Source: Chloroflexia bacterium
GTDB taxonomy: Bacteria; Chloroflexota; Chloroflexia; Thermomicrobiales; UBA6265
Reading direction: 5' to 3'
Assembly (NCBI GenBank): GCA_030430125.1
Contig: JAUIGA010000027.1
Span: forward strand, 1-16,578
Length of the DNA stretch: 16,578 nucleotides
Every line of letters starts with the position of its first letter. The first letter of the stretch is position 1. This document shows positions 1 through 7,465 of this stretch, piece after piece. Position numbers and translations under genes: made by a program. The notes under the pieces are model-generated. The model was given only the letters and a program-made list of their open reading frames with translations. It was not told the DNA's origin and searched no databases.

Positions 1-787
1 CCGTCAGGATCGCGTTGTTGCCATCCAGGTGTGCCTGGAAGTAGGCAGACAATTCGGACGCCGTCGAATAGAAGCCGGTCGCGGAACTCTCGGCGCCCGT
101 ATCGATGTGCTCGATTTCGACACGATGCGGTCCGTGCACGCGGCTCGAGTATCCGCTGGCGAGATCGTCGAGGCGATCCATCTCCAGGTCGGGTCCTGTG
201 TCGTTCAATCCGAGACGCTCAACAATGTTCGTCGACACGTACTGACGATAAGGCATCCCGGACGCCGACTCGATGATCAGCCCAAGCAGCGAGTAACCGA
301 TATTGCTGTACTTGAAGTGATCGGTCGGCTCCAACACCTTTCCATGGGTGCGGATGGTTGCCAGAAGCTCATCACGATCGGGAAACGGCCGATCCAGTGA
401 CCAGAAGGTGCAGTCGTCGCCATCGCGCGTCATACCCGAACCGTGCCCGAGCAGGTCACGGACGGTGACCGTCCCCATCGGCGTGTCGTCAAGCTCGGGG
501 ACATATACCCGCGCTGCGTCGTCGAGTCGAAGCGATCCCTGCTCGACGAGCTGCATGCAGGCGACCCCGGTGAATGTCTTTGAGTGCGACGCGATCCGAA
601 ACAGGTGCTCGGTGGTGAGCCTGGTACCCGCTGCGATATCCGCAAGCCCAACGGCTTCATTAAACAGGAGCTCTCCATCGAGTCGCACCGCGACCTGCGC
701 GCCAACGAAGGGCATGTAGTTGTGTTGAAACTCCAGATATCGCGGTACATACGCCAGTGCCGACTCGATTGCCGAACGATCTGTCAT
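1..787 (-). CDS. Serine beta-lactamase-family hydrolase (class C-like/esterase), C-terminus off window
   Basis: The open frame reads from an ATG at 787 to the left edge (262 codons) without a stop, so the C-terminus is missing. The translation has the serine-hydrolase SxxK motif as S67-H-S-K70 within RIASHSKTFTG, and the second-loop motif Y160-S-N162. The text around them (LLGHGSG, GYSLLGLIIE) is typical of the Pfam beta-lactamase family, which covers class C enzymes, D-aminopeptidases, esterases and penicillin-binding-like hydrolases. The KTG-type third motif would lie beyond the edge. No signal peptide is visible, so a cytoplasmic esterase or peptidase is more likely than a resistance beta-lactamase. 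An AAAGG lies about 9 bases before the ATG. The gene lies 195 bp downstream of two M20 peptidase genes on the same strand and may join them in peptide or amide breakdown. The family call is firm; the substrate is unknown. Confidence 0.88.
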   Translation of the reverse strand, partial: MTDRSAIESALAYVPRYLEFQHNYMPFVGAQVAVRLDGELLFNEAVGLADIAAGTRLTTEHLFRIASHSKTFTGVACMQLVEQGSLRLDDAARVYVPELDDTPMGTVTVRDLLGHGSGMTRDGDDCTFWSLDRPFPDRDELLATIRTHGKVLEPTDHFKYSNIGYSLLGLIIESASGMPYRQYVSTNIVERLGLNDTGPDLEMDRLDDLASGYSSRVHGPHRVEIEHIDTGAESSATGFYSTASELSAYFQAHLDGNNAILT

Positions 788-982
788 CGTGTGTTGCCTT
801 TCGTACTTTGCTGTGCCGCCGAGAGACGCGACATCCGAATCTCGCGACGGATCAAGGCGCGGTCGCCACGGGACCTGCCCGCAGGTGCAGACACGCGGTA
901 GTCCCATCCGTTGCGCTGCGTGTATCAGGTCGAGACAACCGCGAGATTTGGCGATCTGCGGCTGCTTCGCGCGTTGGCGAGT

Positions 983-2347
983 CTAGGACCGAGCGAAACG
1001 GTCCATAATGGCGCAAATGTGCTTGATTCCCAGGATGAAATCGTCGACGTAAATGTTCTCGTTCGGTGCGTGCGCCTGCGATTTGGCGTGACCGACACCT
1101 GCCGTGCAGGCGTCGATTCCAAACTGCGAGCAGAGTTGATACCAGGGTCCAGACCCCTGCGAGGTGGCGTACACCACCGGGGATTGACCATACAGGTCCT
1201 CGTACGTTTCTGCCACCACCGCCGCGATCGGTGCGTCGGGTGAGGTCCGTGCCGGATATTGCGCACCGAGCAGCTCGGTTTCGATGTCATCGAACCCTCG
1301 CTCGTCGAGAAACGCCCGCAGGGACGCATGAATCGCGAACGGATCCTGGTTGGCGACGAGCCTCATGTCCAGCTTTGCCTTCGCGCGCGACGGCAACACG
1401 GTTTTGGCCCCATCCCCGGTGTAGCCGCTTTCGAACCCGGATACGGTGCAGGTCGGCTGGAAATAGTCCTGCAGGTGGAGCTCAAGTCCGGAACGCCCTT
1501 CAAGGAACTCAGGAATGCCGAGATCCTCCAACCGGGCGGCTTCGTGGTCGGGCAGCGCTCGCAACGCTTCGATCTCGGCATCGGTGGGAGGCGTCACGCT
1601 ATCATAGAAACCCGGGATGTTGACGTGACCGTCCTCGCCCTTGATCGCATTGAGCGCCCACACCAACCGCCAGGCGGGGTTCGGGACACTCGTCGCCACT
1701 GATGAATGCCAATCCTGCCGCGCCCCTGTCGCGCGCAGCTCTACATAGCAAATGCCCTTAAGTCTCAAATGAATCTGCGGACGCCCATCAATGTCGCGCC
1801 CCCCGAACTCCCAGATACAAGCGTCGGCGGCACAAAGCTCCGGGTTCGACACCGCGAAATCCATCAGGCTTGGGGAGCTGATCTCCTCCTCCCCTTCGAT
1901 AATGAACTTCACGCCGATCGGCAATTCGCCACGAATTGCCTGCCAGGCGCGAATCCCGGCCACCCGGGCAGCGATGTTGCCCTTGTTGTCAGCCACGCCG
2001 CGTGCCCAAATGCGCCCGTCTCGCACCTCTGCCGCCCACGGATCCGAGTGCCATTCGTCCAGCGGATCGGCTGGCTGCACGTCGTAGTGGTTGTAGAAGC
2101 CGAGCGTGCGATCTCGCTGGCCCGGTTTCTCCGCATACACGACCGGATACCCTGCCGTTGCGATCTGGCGAGGCTCGAACCCCACGCTGCGGAGCATGTC
2201 CTCCACCAGGGCCGCGGTCTCTGCCATACCGTGGTTCTGCGCGGCGACGCTGGGCTGCCGCAGCAACGTCTGGAGCTCTTCCAGGGACTCGTCCGCATGA
2301 CTATCGATATAGGTATACACGTCATCGAGTTCTGTGGCCACCGCCAA
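983..2347 (-). CDS. M20 family metallo-dipeptidase
   Basis: A 454-residue zinc peptidase of the M20 dipeptidase type (carnosinase/PepV-like), which hydrolyses dipeptides or related amides in the cytoplasm. The metal-site motifs are in order: H87 in FYNHYDVQP, the bridging D120 in GVADNKGN, the acidic pair E154-E155 in EGEEEISSP (general base and ligand), and H426 in AHAPNENIYVDDF near the end. The lid/dimerisation domain lies between, around residues 200-310. Length is normal for the family. The start is TTG, directly abutting the TAA of the upstream M20 gene, with GGAAGGG just before that stop. A GTG two codons further in is an alternative start with better spacing. The zero-gap junction implies co-transcription and translational coupling. 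Substrate specificity cannot be read from the sequence. Confidence 0.93.
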   Translation of the reverse strand: MAVATELDDVYTYIDSHADESLEELQTLLRQPSVAAQNHGMAETAALVEDMLRSVGFEPRQIATAGYPVVYAEKPGQRDRTLGFYNHYDVQPADPLDEWHSDPWAAEVRDGRIWARGVADNKGNIAARVAGIRAWQAIRGELPIGVKFIIEGEEEISSPSLMDFAVSNPELCAADACIWEFGGRDIDGRPQIHLRLKGICYVELRATGARQDWHSSVATSVPNPAWRLVWALNAIKGEDGHVNIPGFYDSVTPPTDAEIEALRALPDHEAARLEDLGIPEFLEGRSGLELHLQDYFQPTCTVSGFESGYTGDGAKTVLPSRAKAKLDMRLVANQDPFAIHASLRAFLDERGFDDIETELLGAQYPARTSPDAPIAAVVAETYEDLYGQSPVVYATSQGSGPWYQLCSQFGIDACTAGVGHAKSQAHAPNENIYVDDFILGIKHICAIMDRFARS

Positions 2348-3580
2348 TTACCCTTCCTGTTCCCCGTGATCGCCAATCAGGCGAACCGCCGCGATCGCAT
2401 AGGCCCGGGTTGCTTCCAGAATCTCGTCAATCCCGACCCATTCATCCGGAATGTGCGCAGTCTTTGGGTCGCCCGGTCCGTAGATGATGGTCGGATATCC
2501 TGCATCAACGAAGAAGCGACCGTCGGTTCCCATGCTGAATCCCGTGGGCTCGGTCGACAGACCCAACCGGACGTTGGCCCCGATCATCGCCTGCACCAGT
2601 GGGTCGTCCACCGGAACCGGTTGAGACGCGCGTCCCGGGTAGGCCGAACGCACCTCGACCCGGATGCCCGGGAGGTTGGCAACGGCCGCCTGTGCGATGC
2701 GATCCACCTCCGCGATGCACTGTGCGGGATCCTCGCCGGGCACGATTCGACGATCGATGTAGAACGACGCGCGATCGGGGACGACGTTCGCCTTCACGCC
2801 GCCCTCCATGAGGTTGATCGACGCCGAGGAGTGATGGAAGAACTCGTGCGTGCGCGTTTCCAGCTCCGGCCAGAGCTCTCTTCTCAGCGCCACGATGACT
2901 TCGGCCATCGCCTCGATCGCATTGGCGCCTTCCCACGGCAACGCGCCATGCGCCGTGCGCCCGTGCACGATCACCTCGGTACTGGCGCTCCCCTTCTCCC
3001 CGACCGCCACTCGATTGAGGGTCTGCTCGCCGATAATCACCCAGTCGGGCACGATGTGCTTCTCGCGCACCACGAAGTCGGCGCCATGGACCCCACCGAC
3101 CTCCTCGTCCGCCACCTCATTGACGACAAGGTTGCCCTTCAGCGGGACACCCGACCGAGCCAGCGCCACACCGGCCATCACCTGAGCGGCCACGCTCGCC
3201 TTGGCATCTCCCGCACCGCGGCCGTAGATTCGGCCATCGACGATCTCCGCTCCCCAGGGATCTTGACTCCACGCCGAGCGTTCGCCAATCGGGACGACAT
3301 CGAGGTGCGAGTTGAAGCAGAGCGTCGGCCCCGATGTGTTGCCCAGGGTTGCAACGACATTCGGCATTTCCTCCAGGTCACCGACGGACTCGGTGCGAAA
3401 GCCCGCGTCGCGCAGGGTACGATCCACAATCGCACTGGCCTCGCGCACGTCGCCGGGCCTGTTCACCGTCGGCACGCGGACGATCGACTGGTGGAACGCG
3501 ACCACTTCGTCCTGATCGATCTGCGCCAGCACCAACTCCTCAAGCTCGTGCAAGCGACCAGGTTGTGTTGCCTCTGACAT
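2348..3580 (-). CDS. M20 family peptidase/deacylase, ArgE/DapE-like
   Basis: A 410-residue M20 metallohydrolase of the ArgE/DapE/CPG2 type, which removes N-acyl groups or cleaves small peptides using two metals. Visible residues are H92 in NSHLDVVP, D125 in GRGAGDAKAS, E159-E160 in ADEEVGG, E185 in IIGEQT, H211 in GRTAHGALP of the dimerisation domain, and H376 in KTAHIPDEW. All expected metal ligands are present, so the enzyme should be active. The ATG at 3580 has AAGGAG 5-6 bases upstream, which supports this start. The gene is first in a minus-strand unit with the M20 dipeptidase at 983-2347 and possibly the serine hydrolase beyond it. It is divergent from the DJ-1/HAD pair across a 102-bp spacer. 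It may be an acetylornithine or succinyl-diaminopimelate deacylase, but no biosynthetic neighbour supports either, so it is named only to family. Confidence 0.92.
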   Translation of the reverse strand: MSEATQPGRLHELEELVLAQIDQDEVVAFHQSIVRVPTVNRPGDVREASAIVDRTLRDAGFRTESVGDLEEMPNVVATLGNTSGPTLCFNSHLDVVPIGERSAWSQDPWGAEIVDGRIYGRGAGDAKASVAAQVMAGVALARSGVPLKGNLVVNEVADEEVGGVHGADFVVREKHIVPDWVIIGEQTLNRVAVGEKGSASTEVIVHGRTAHGALPWEGANAIEAMAEVIVALRRELWPELETRTHEFFHHSSASINLMEGGVKANVVPDRASFYIDRRIVPGEDPAQCIAEVDRIAQAAVANLPGIRVEVRSAYPGRASQPVPVDDPLVQAMIGANVRLGLSTEPTGFSMGTDGRFFVDAGYPTIIYGPGDPKTAHIPDEWVGIDEILEATRAYAIAAVRLIGDHGEQEG

Positions 3581-3682
3581 CGTTGCTCCTTGCCACTGAC
3601 GCTGCCGGCACGCATGATGCGGACGGAACCAACTGGGCGATCATGTGGACCGCCCATCATCTACGAAAGGAGCATGCACCAA
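3581..3682. promoter_or_regulatory. Divergent intergenic region with inverted repeat
   Basis: This 102-bp spacer separates the minus-strand M20 operon from the plus-strand DJ-1 gene and should hold both promoters. It contains an interrupted palindrome, TGGGCG at 3634-3639 and CGCCCA at 3651-3656, with an 11-base centre. The outer arms ATGATG (3614-3619) and CATCAT (3655-3660) are also complementary. The repeat could be an operator or a 5'-leader hairpin. No convincing -35/-10 pair was identified by eye. Confidence 0.3.
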
Positions 3683-4225
3683 ATGCCCACTTCTGGAAAG
3701 CATGTAGCGATGGTTCTCGCCGCGAATTTCGAGGATATCGAAGCGACCGGTCCGAAGGATGCCCTGGAAGCGGCCGGCGCCACCGTGACCGTCATTGGCA
3801 CCGAGCGAGGTCCCATAGCTGGCAAGAAGGGCGCAGTGCTCGAGGCGACAGAGACATTCGACTCCGTGACACCCGACGCGTTCGACATGCTGGTGATACC
3901 TGGGGGTGGCGCACCGGAGAACCTTCGCATTCACGACGGTGCGGTTGCCTTCACGCAGGCGTTCGTGGAATCCGGGAAGCCGGTCGGATCGATCTGCCAC
4001 GGTCCGCAACTGCTCATCTCGGCACGCGTCGTCGAAGGTCGCACCGTGACCGCGGTCAACAAGATTCGCGACGACATCCGGAACGCGGGAGCCATCTATG
4101 TCGATGAGGAACTGGTGATCGACGGAAACTTGATCACCTCGCGCGTACCGAAGGACCTGCCGGTCTTCAATGAGGCGCTGGTCGCGGCGTTGGCGCGGCG
4201 CGAGGCCGGCTCCCCGGCGGATTAG
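3683..4225 (+). CDS. DJ-1/PfpI family protein (type 1 glutamine amidotransferase-like)
   Basis: A 180-residue single-domain protein of the DJ-1/PfpI/YhbO group, whose members act as deglycases, chaperones or proteases in stress protection. The nucleophile elbow SICHGPQ gives C105-H106. E17 in NFEDIE is placed to be the conserved acidic partner, and PGGGAPENLR (from residue 73) precedes the catalytic strand. Length matches the family. The start at 3683 is chosen because AAAGGAG (to 3672) lies 10 bases before it; the in-frame ATG at 3674 is only one base from that site, and the frame further upstream to 3590 looks non-coding. It reads away from the M20 operon and is followed after 65 bp by a HAD phosphatase, with a hairpin between. 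The family call is firm; the specific activity is not determined. Confidence 0.92.
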   Translation: MPTSGKHVAMVLAANFEDIEATGPKDALEAAGATVTVIGTERGPIAGKKGAVLEATETFDSVTPDAFDMLVIPGGGAPENLRIHDGAVAFTQAFVESGKPVGSICHGPQLLISARVVEGRTVTAVNKIRDDIRNAGAIYVDEELVIDGNLITSRVPKDLPVFNEALVAALARREAGSPAD

Positions 4226-4232
4226 AATGACT

Positions 4233-4261
4233 GGTGAGGGGCGGTGAATTCGCCCCTCACC
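4233..4261 (+). terminator. Perfect 11-bp hairpin between DJ-1 and HAD genes
   Basis: GGTGAGGGGCG (4233-4243) pairs perfectly with CGCCCCTCACC (4251-4261) around a 7-base loop, starting 8 bases after the DJ-1 stop. The stem is strong, but GCGAAAACG follows instead of a T-run. It could therefore be an attenuator or mRNA-stability hairpin rather than a full intrinsic terminator. Confidence 0.5.
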
Positions 4262-4289
4262 GCGAAAACGCCGACCGAGGAGCGATTGC

Positions 4290-5132
4290 ATGAAGGCTGG
4301 AGATCAGGTTGTGGGCACCACTGCCCCGGTGGCACTGCGCGACGCCGAGGCGTTCATCTTCGATATGGATGGCGTGCTCTATCGAGGCAAGCAGCCGCTG
4401 CCCGGCGTCAACGAGATGATCGACGCGATCGAAGCGCGGGGGCGCAAGTACCTGTTCGCCACCAACAACTCCATGGCGACTCCAGCCGAATATGTCCGGC
4501 GCATGGCCGGCTACGGTGTAACCGTTGATGCGTCGCACATCCAGACCTCGGGTACCGCCACGAGGGATTTCCTGCTCGGCGAGCTCCCCGAAGGCGCGAA
4601 GCTGCTGGTCGTCGGCATGCCCGCGCTCGGCGCGCAGTTGCAGATGGACACGACCTTCGTGCTGTCCGACGATCCAGAAGACGACATTGCCGCCGTGGTC
4701 GCCGGGCTCGATCAACGGTTCAGCTACGACACGCTTGCGCGGGCCCTGACGGCGATCCGGCAGGGAGCGAGATTCATCGCGACAAACACCGACGCCACCC
4801 TTCCGGTCGAGAACGGTGTCCTGCCAGGTGCGGGCAGCATAATTGCAGCGATCGCGACTGCGAGCGGCTCACAGCCAACCGTCGTCGGCAAGCCTGAGAC
4901 CTTGATGATGGAAGCCGGGGTCGCGCAGCTTGGCTCGCAGGCGAGCCGCACGGTGATGATCGGCGATCGTCTGGATACCGACATCCTCGCGGCCCAGCGC
5001 GCCGGTCTTGCGACCGCCCTGGTGCTGACTGGCGTCACCACTCGCGAAGACCTGGTGAACAGCGACATCGTGCCGGACTATGTCTTCACCGACCTTCCCG
5101 CCATGCTTCGCGAGCTTGTGGGCTCGGGCTGA
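4290..5132 (+). CDS. HAD-IIA family phosphatase, NagD-like
   Basis: A 280-residue haloacid-dehalogenase superfamily hydrolase with the NagD/p-nitrophenylphosphatase architecture (cap type C2), a cytoplasmic phosphatase of small phosphometabolites. Motif I is FDMDGVLYRG with nucleophile D25 and acid/base D27. Motif II is T58 in FATNNS. The motif III lysine is K201 in VVGKPE. Motif IV is GDRLDTD with D226 and the downstream acids. All catalytic residues are intact and the length is typical. The ATG at 4290 has GAGGAG 7 bases upstream. It follows the DJ-1 gene on the same strand beyond a hairpin, so partial readthrough or an independent promoter are both possible. It converges on the secreted protein gene ending at 5208. 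The natural substrate cannot be inferred. Confidence 0.93.
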   Translation: MKAGDQVVGTTAPVALRDAEAFIFDMDGVLYRGKQPLPGVNEMIDAIEARGRKYLFATNNSMATPAEYVRRMAGYGVTVDASHIQTSGTATRDFLLGELPEGAKLLVVGMPALGAQLQMDTTFVLSDDPEDDIAAVVAGLDQRFSYDTLARALTAIRQGARFIATNTDATLPVENGVLPGAGSIIAAIATASGSQPTVVGKPETLMMEAGVAQLGSQASRTVMIGDRLDTDILAAQRAGLATALVLTGVTTREDLVNSDIVPDYVFTDLPAMLRELVGSG

Positions 5133-5207
5133 CATTGGTATCCAGGTACTGTCGGTGGACACGGATTGGCTGCGAGGCAGGCGGCGGGTCGCTGCAACCC
5201 CGGCGAG

Positions 5208-6425
5208 TCATGGTGCCGCAGGCTGCACGAACACCAGGGTGGCGCCGATCAGAATGACGTTGTTGGCAGCCCATTCGGGACCGCGAGGCACGGCGAATGG
5301 TGAACCAGGCACCTTGGTCAGCGCGGTGGCCTCGCCCTGGTGCTGGATCAGCAGGTGGGCTTGACCGTCGCGCCACTCCAACCCAATGATGCCGCCGTCG
5401 GGCGCGAACTGGGCGGGAGACACGATACCGGCGAATGTGTCGAGGTCGATAGCGACAGTGCCGTCTCCCGTGTCGAGGTCGATAGCGACAGTGCCGTCTC
5501 CCGTGTCGAGTTCGAGTACGAAAGCGATCGATCGCAGTACATCCTGCTGGGCCAATCGCAGCGCGGAGTATCCCACGACACGGATAGCATCCCCGGCAAC
5601 GAGGACATCGGTCGCCACCGGCATCGGAAAGGCGTCATCTACCGTCCCTGGCATCAGAAGGGTTGAGTCCCCTGAGGGATTCAACAGCCACAAACCATCG
5701 CCAGGATCCATGAGGAACGCGGATGCCACCGTATAGAGCAGGCTGCCATTCTCGAGCTGAATCATTGGCGACATGATCGCATGCGGCAAGTCCTCGCGGA
5801 CGACATGTCGCAGCTCGACCGCTCCGCTGGTACGAGCGACCACCCACAGCTCCGTCGGCGGCTGTTCGAGGGCAACATCGGTGCGGACAAACGCAAGGGA
5901 CTCGCTGTCCACGCTCCAGGTCGGGAAGAGGTCGAGCGGCAGGTGATCAGGTTCACTCGATTCGTCGAGCGGAAGGGTGCCCTCATAGTCGTCATCGGTG
6001 AGATTCGACAGGTCTCGCGTTGCCAGCTCGTAGACATAGATGTCGGAGTCGACGAGGTCCGGCAGGCCAGTGAGCGAGAAGGCAATTGCGGTGCTGTCGG
6101 GCGACCACTGCAATGACTCCGGATCGATCGTATCGGGCACCGGGATACAGGCAGCGTCAAGGCCGGGAACGCTCCAGGTGCAGAGTTGTTGACGAAACTC
6201 TGAATCCACCATGAGCCCGGCGACGTTCAGTCCATCCGGCGAGAGTGTGACAACTTCGCTGGCGGGGCCGACAGCTGCCTGATGCAGGGTGATTTGGTCA
6301 ACGACCTGCCAGCCGCTGCTGACGGCGGGAGTGGCCTCGCCCATCGATTGCGCCGGGTATGCCAGCAAGATCACGAGCGGGAGAGCCGTGGCGCCAAAAA
6401 CGCGAACGACGTATGACCTGATCAT
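5208..6425 (-). CDS. Secreted TolB/PD40-like beta-propeller protein
   Basis: A 405-residue predicted exported protein. The N-terminus MIRSYVVRVFGATALPLVIL has basic residues, a hydrophobic core and a likely signal-peptidase site near A25-Q-S27. WD40-like/TolB (PD40) blade motifs recur: LSPDG near residue 61, WSPDSTAIAF near 107, WSVDSESLAF near 170 and FAPDGG near the C-terminus. This suggests a beta-propeller of unknown binding role. The start at 6425 is preferred over the in-frame start at 6464 because GGAGG lies exactly 6 bases upstream and the signal sequence then begins at residue 1. An in-frame 33-bp duplication gives two copies of DTGDGTVAIDL. The gene is convergent with the HAD gene and otherwise isolated. 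It may be a lipoprotein or sensor accessory, but no lipobox is seen. Confidence 0.75.
   Translation of the reverse strand: MIRSYVVRVFGATALPLVILLAYPAQSMGEATPAVSSGWQVVDQITLHQAAVGPASEVVTLSPDGLNVAGLMVDSEFRQQLCTWSVPGLDAACIPVPDTIDPESLQWSPDSTAIAFSLTGLPDLVDSDIYVYELATRDLSNLTDDDYEGTLPLDESSEPDHLPLDLFPTWSVDSESLAFVRTDVALEQPPTELWVVARTSGAVELRHVVREDLPHAIMSPMIQLENGSLLYTVASAFLMDPGDGLWLLNPSGDSTLLMPGTVDDAFPMPVATDVLVAGDAIRVVGYSALRLAQQDVLRSIAFVLELDTGDGTVAIDLDTGDGTVAIDLDTFAGIVSPAQFAPDGGIIGLEWRDGQAHLLIQHQGEATALTKVPGSPFAVPRGPEWAANNVILIGATLVFVQPAAP
5438..5503. repeat. 33-bp in-frame tandem duplication
   Basis: Two perfect adjacent 33-bp copies (5438-5470 and 5471-5503) begin TGTCGAGGTCGATAGCGACA; a third copy begins at 5504 and diverges after 7 bases. 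On the minus strand they encode DTGDGTVAIDL twice. The unit is a multiple of three, so the propeller gene stays in frame. The complete identity points to a recent slippage or duplication. Confidence 0.95.
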
Positions 6426-6864
6426 GCAGCGCCTCCGTTGCGATCTCCATGCCATTGCTCCCATTTACAGCATAGGCGTGCCCCGAGGCTGAAGATAGTG
6501 TCAGGATTCCCCATTCCCATCAACTCTCGACGGATAGTTTGCAACAACCTCCGGTTGGACCGGGAAGAACTGCTCCATGATGGATACAATGACGGTGTTC
6601 GGAAGGTCGTGGCTCACACAGGCGGCAGGATCGCCGCGTGAGAAGCGTCGCTCCAGTGGACCGCAGCGGGGACCTCCCTGGACAGTCCTGACGGAAGGCG
6701 GGGCATCGGCTCCGCCACATGAAACTGCAATCGATGGATGCGACTTCGCTGCCGATATCCCCAGCGCTGCCCTGATTCGATAACTTGCAGGAGATCGAAA
6801 GAGCGCAACGAAAAGCTCCGGTACCAATGGCACCGGAGCTTTCATTCCGCGGAAGCGACGGGCT
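6426..6864. other. Intergenic stretch, no supported protein gene
   Basis: These 439 bp hold no convincing coding frame. The short open frames on both strands have irregular composition and no family resemblance. The stretch contains a TACAAT box at 6585-6590, without a correctly spaced -35. It also has a possible hairpin around 6614-6645 (arms CTCAC/GTGAG and GGCG/CGCC) and a clear terminator-like hairpin at 6812-6842. Together these could delimit a small untranslated RNA of about 250 nt, but no known RNA family motif was recognised. Confidence 0.3.
6812..6842 (+). terminator. Intrinsic terminator-like hairpin
   Basis: AAAGCTCCGGT (6812-6822) pairs perfectly over 11 bp with ACCGGAGCTTT (6832-6842) around a 9-base loop. 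The A-run on one side and T-run on the other make it usable in both directions. No recognised plus-strand gene ends just before it; on the minus strand the nearest gene starts 390 bp away. Confidence 0.65.
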
Positions 6865-7083
6865 TTGGTTTCCCGCTTGCCCACTGGCGAGGCGCTGTCG
6901 ATACCGGTGGATTGGTCGTATTCCAGCATACACGACCCCCGGTACGCGCGTGCCCTCAGCGCTGACGCCGTGATGAAAATCCGCACGATCTACGCCGGCT
7001 GGTCGCTCCGCGAGCTCGCCCGGCGTTTCGGTGTATCGCACGAAACTATTAGGAAAGCAAGGATTGGGAAGGGGTCATTGTGA
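6865..7083 (+). CDS. Small helix-turn-helix protein (possible remnant)
   Basis: A 72-codon frame starting at a TTG. The last 40 residues contain a convincing helix-turn-helix of the resolvase/Hin C-terminal type: IRTIYAGWSLRELARRFGVS followed by HETIRKARIGKG. In such proteins the segment after the preceding ALSADAV reads and binds a short DNA site. The first 30 residues show no recognisable fold, and there is no good ribosome binding site. The true start may be the ATG at 6972, giving only 37 residues, or the gene may be the tail of a lost recombinase or regulator. It lies 105 bp upstream of the SHOCT-domain gene. The fold call is moderately sure; expression is doubtful. Confidence 0.45.
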   Translation: MVSRLPTGEALSIPVDWSYSSIHDPRYARALSADAVMKIRTIYAGWSLRELARRFGVSHETIRKARIGKGSL

Positions 7084-7188
7084 TACGATCAAGATTAGTG
7101 CATTTCCTGGCGGTGGAAGCGGTTGAGGATCCATGCGTTCTTGGGTCACCGATCGAACCAAGAACCAACTGGGAAGGAGACACCACCG

Positions 7189-7437
7189 ATGTGGCATATG
7201 GGAGACGGCTGGGGGTGGTGGATGCTGTTCGGCATGTTGATGATGGCCGGGTTCTGGGGCATCGTCATTTGGGCAGTCGCCGCGATGGTTCGCGGGCCCC
7301 GCAGCCCATCGCAGCCCGGCGCTCGCCGCGAGATGACCGCGCTGGAGATGCTGGAATGGCGCTACGCCGCCGGGGAGCTGTCAGACGACGAATTCGCGGA
7401 GATGCAGCGCCGGCTCATGGCAGACCACCGTCCCTGA
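7189..7437 (+). CDS. SHOCT domain-containing small membrane protein
   Basis: An 82-residue protein. The N-terminus is rich in Trp, Met and Gly and leads into one transmembrane helix (about residues 12-36). After a short Arg/Pro linker comes a C-terminal SHOCT motif, ALEMLEWRYAAGELSDDEF and the following EMQRRL. SHOCT is a short C-terminal oligomerisation-type module of unclear function, often found on small membrane proteins. The start at 7189 is chosen because GGAAGGAG lies 9 bases before it; the same frame extends upstream to 7123 with no similar support. A CDF transporter gene follows after 28 bp on the same strand, implying an operon and possibly a partner role for the transporter or membrane. 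Confidence 0.85.
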   Translation: MWHMGDGWGWWMLFGMLMMAGFWGIVIWAVAAMVRGPRSPSQPGARREMTALEMLEWRYAAGELSDDEFAEMQRRLMADHRP

Positions 7438-7465
7438 TCGCCAGCGCAAACCAGGAGGCCCGCAC

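Noticed and set aside
1706..3577. 623-codon plus-strand open frame opposite the two M20 genes
   Set aside because: The minus strand encodes two intact M20 peptidases with all metal ligands. The plus-strand translation is Arg/His-rich without family motifs and is an antisense shadow of GC-rich codons.
5438..5503. Repeat considered as a CRISPR or direct-repeat array
   Set aside because: Only two adjacent copies with no spacers, lying inside a coding frame.
6501..6986. 161-codon minus-strand frame upstream of the propeller gene
   Set aside because: It runs straight through the terminator hairpin at 6812-6842 and has no ribosome binding site, domain or regular composition.
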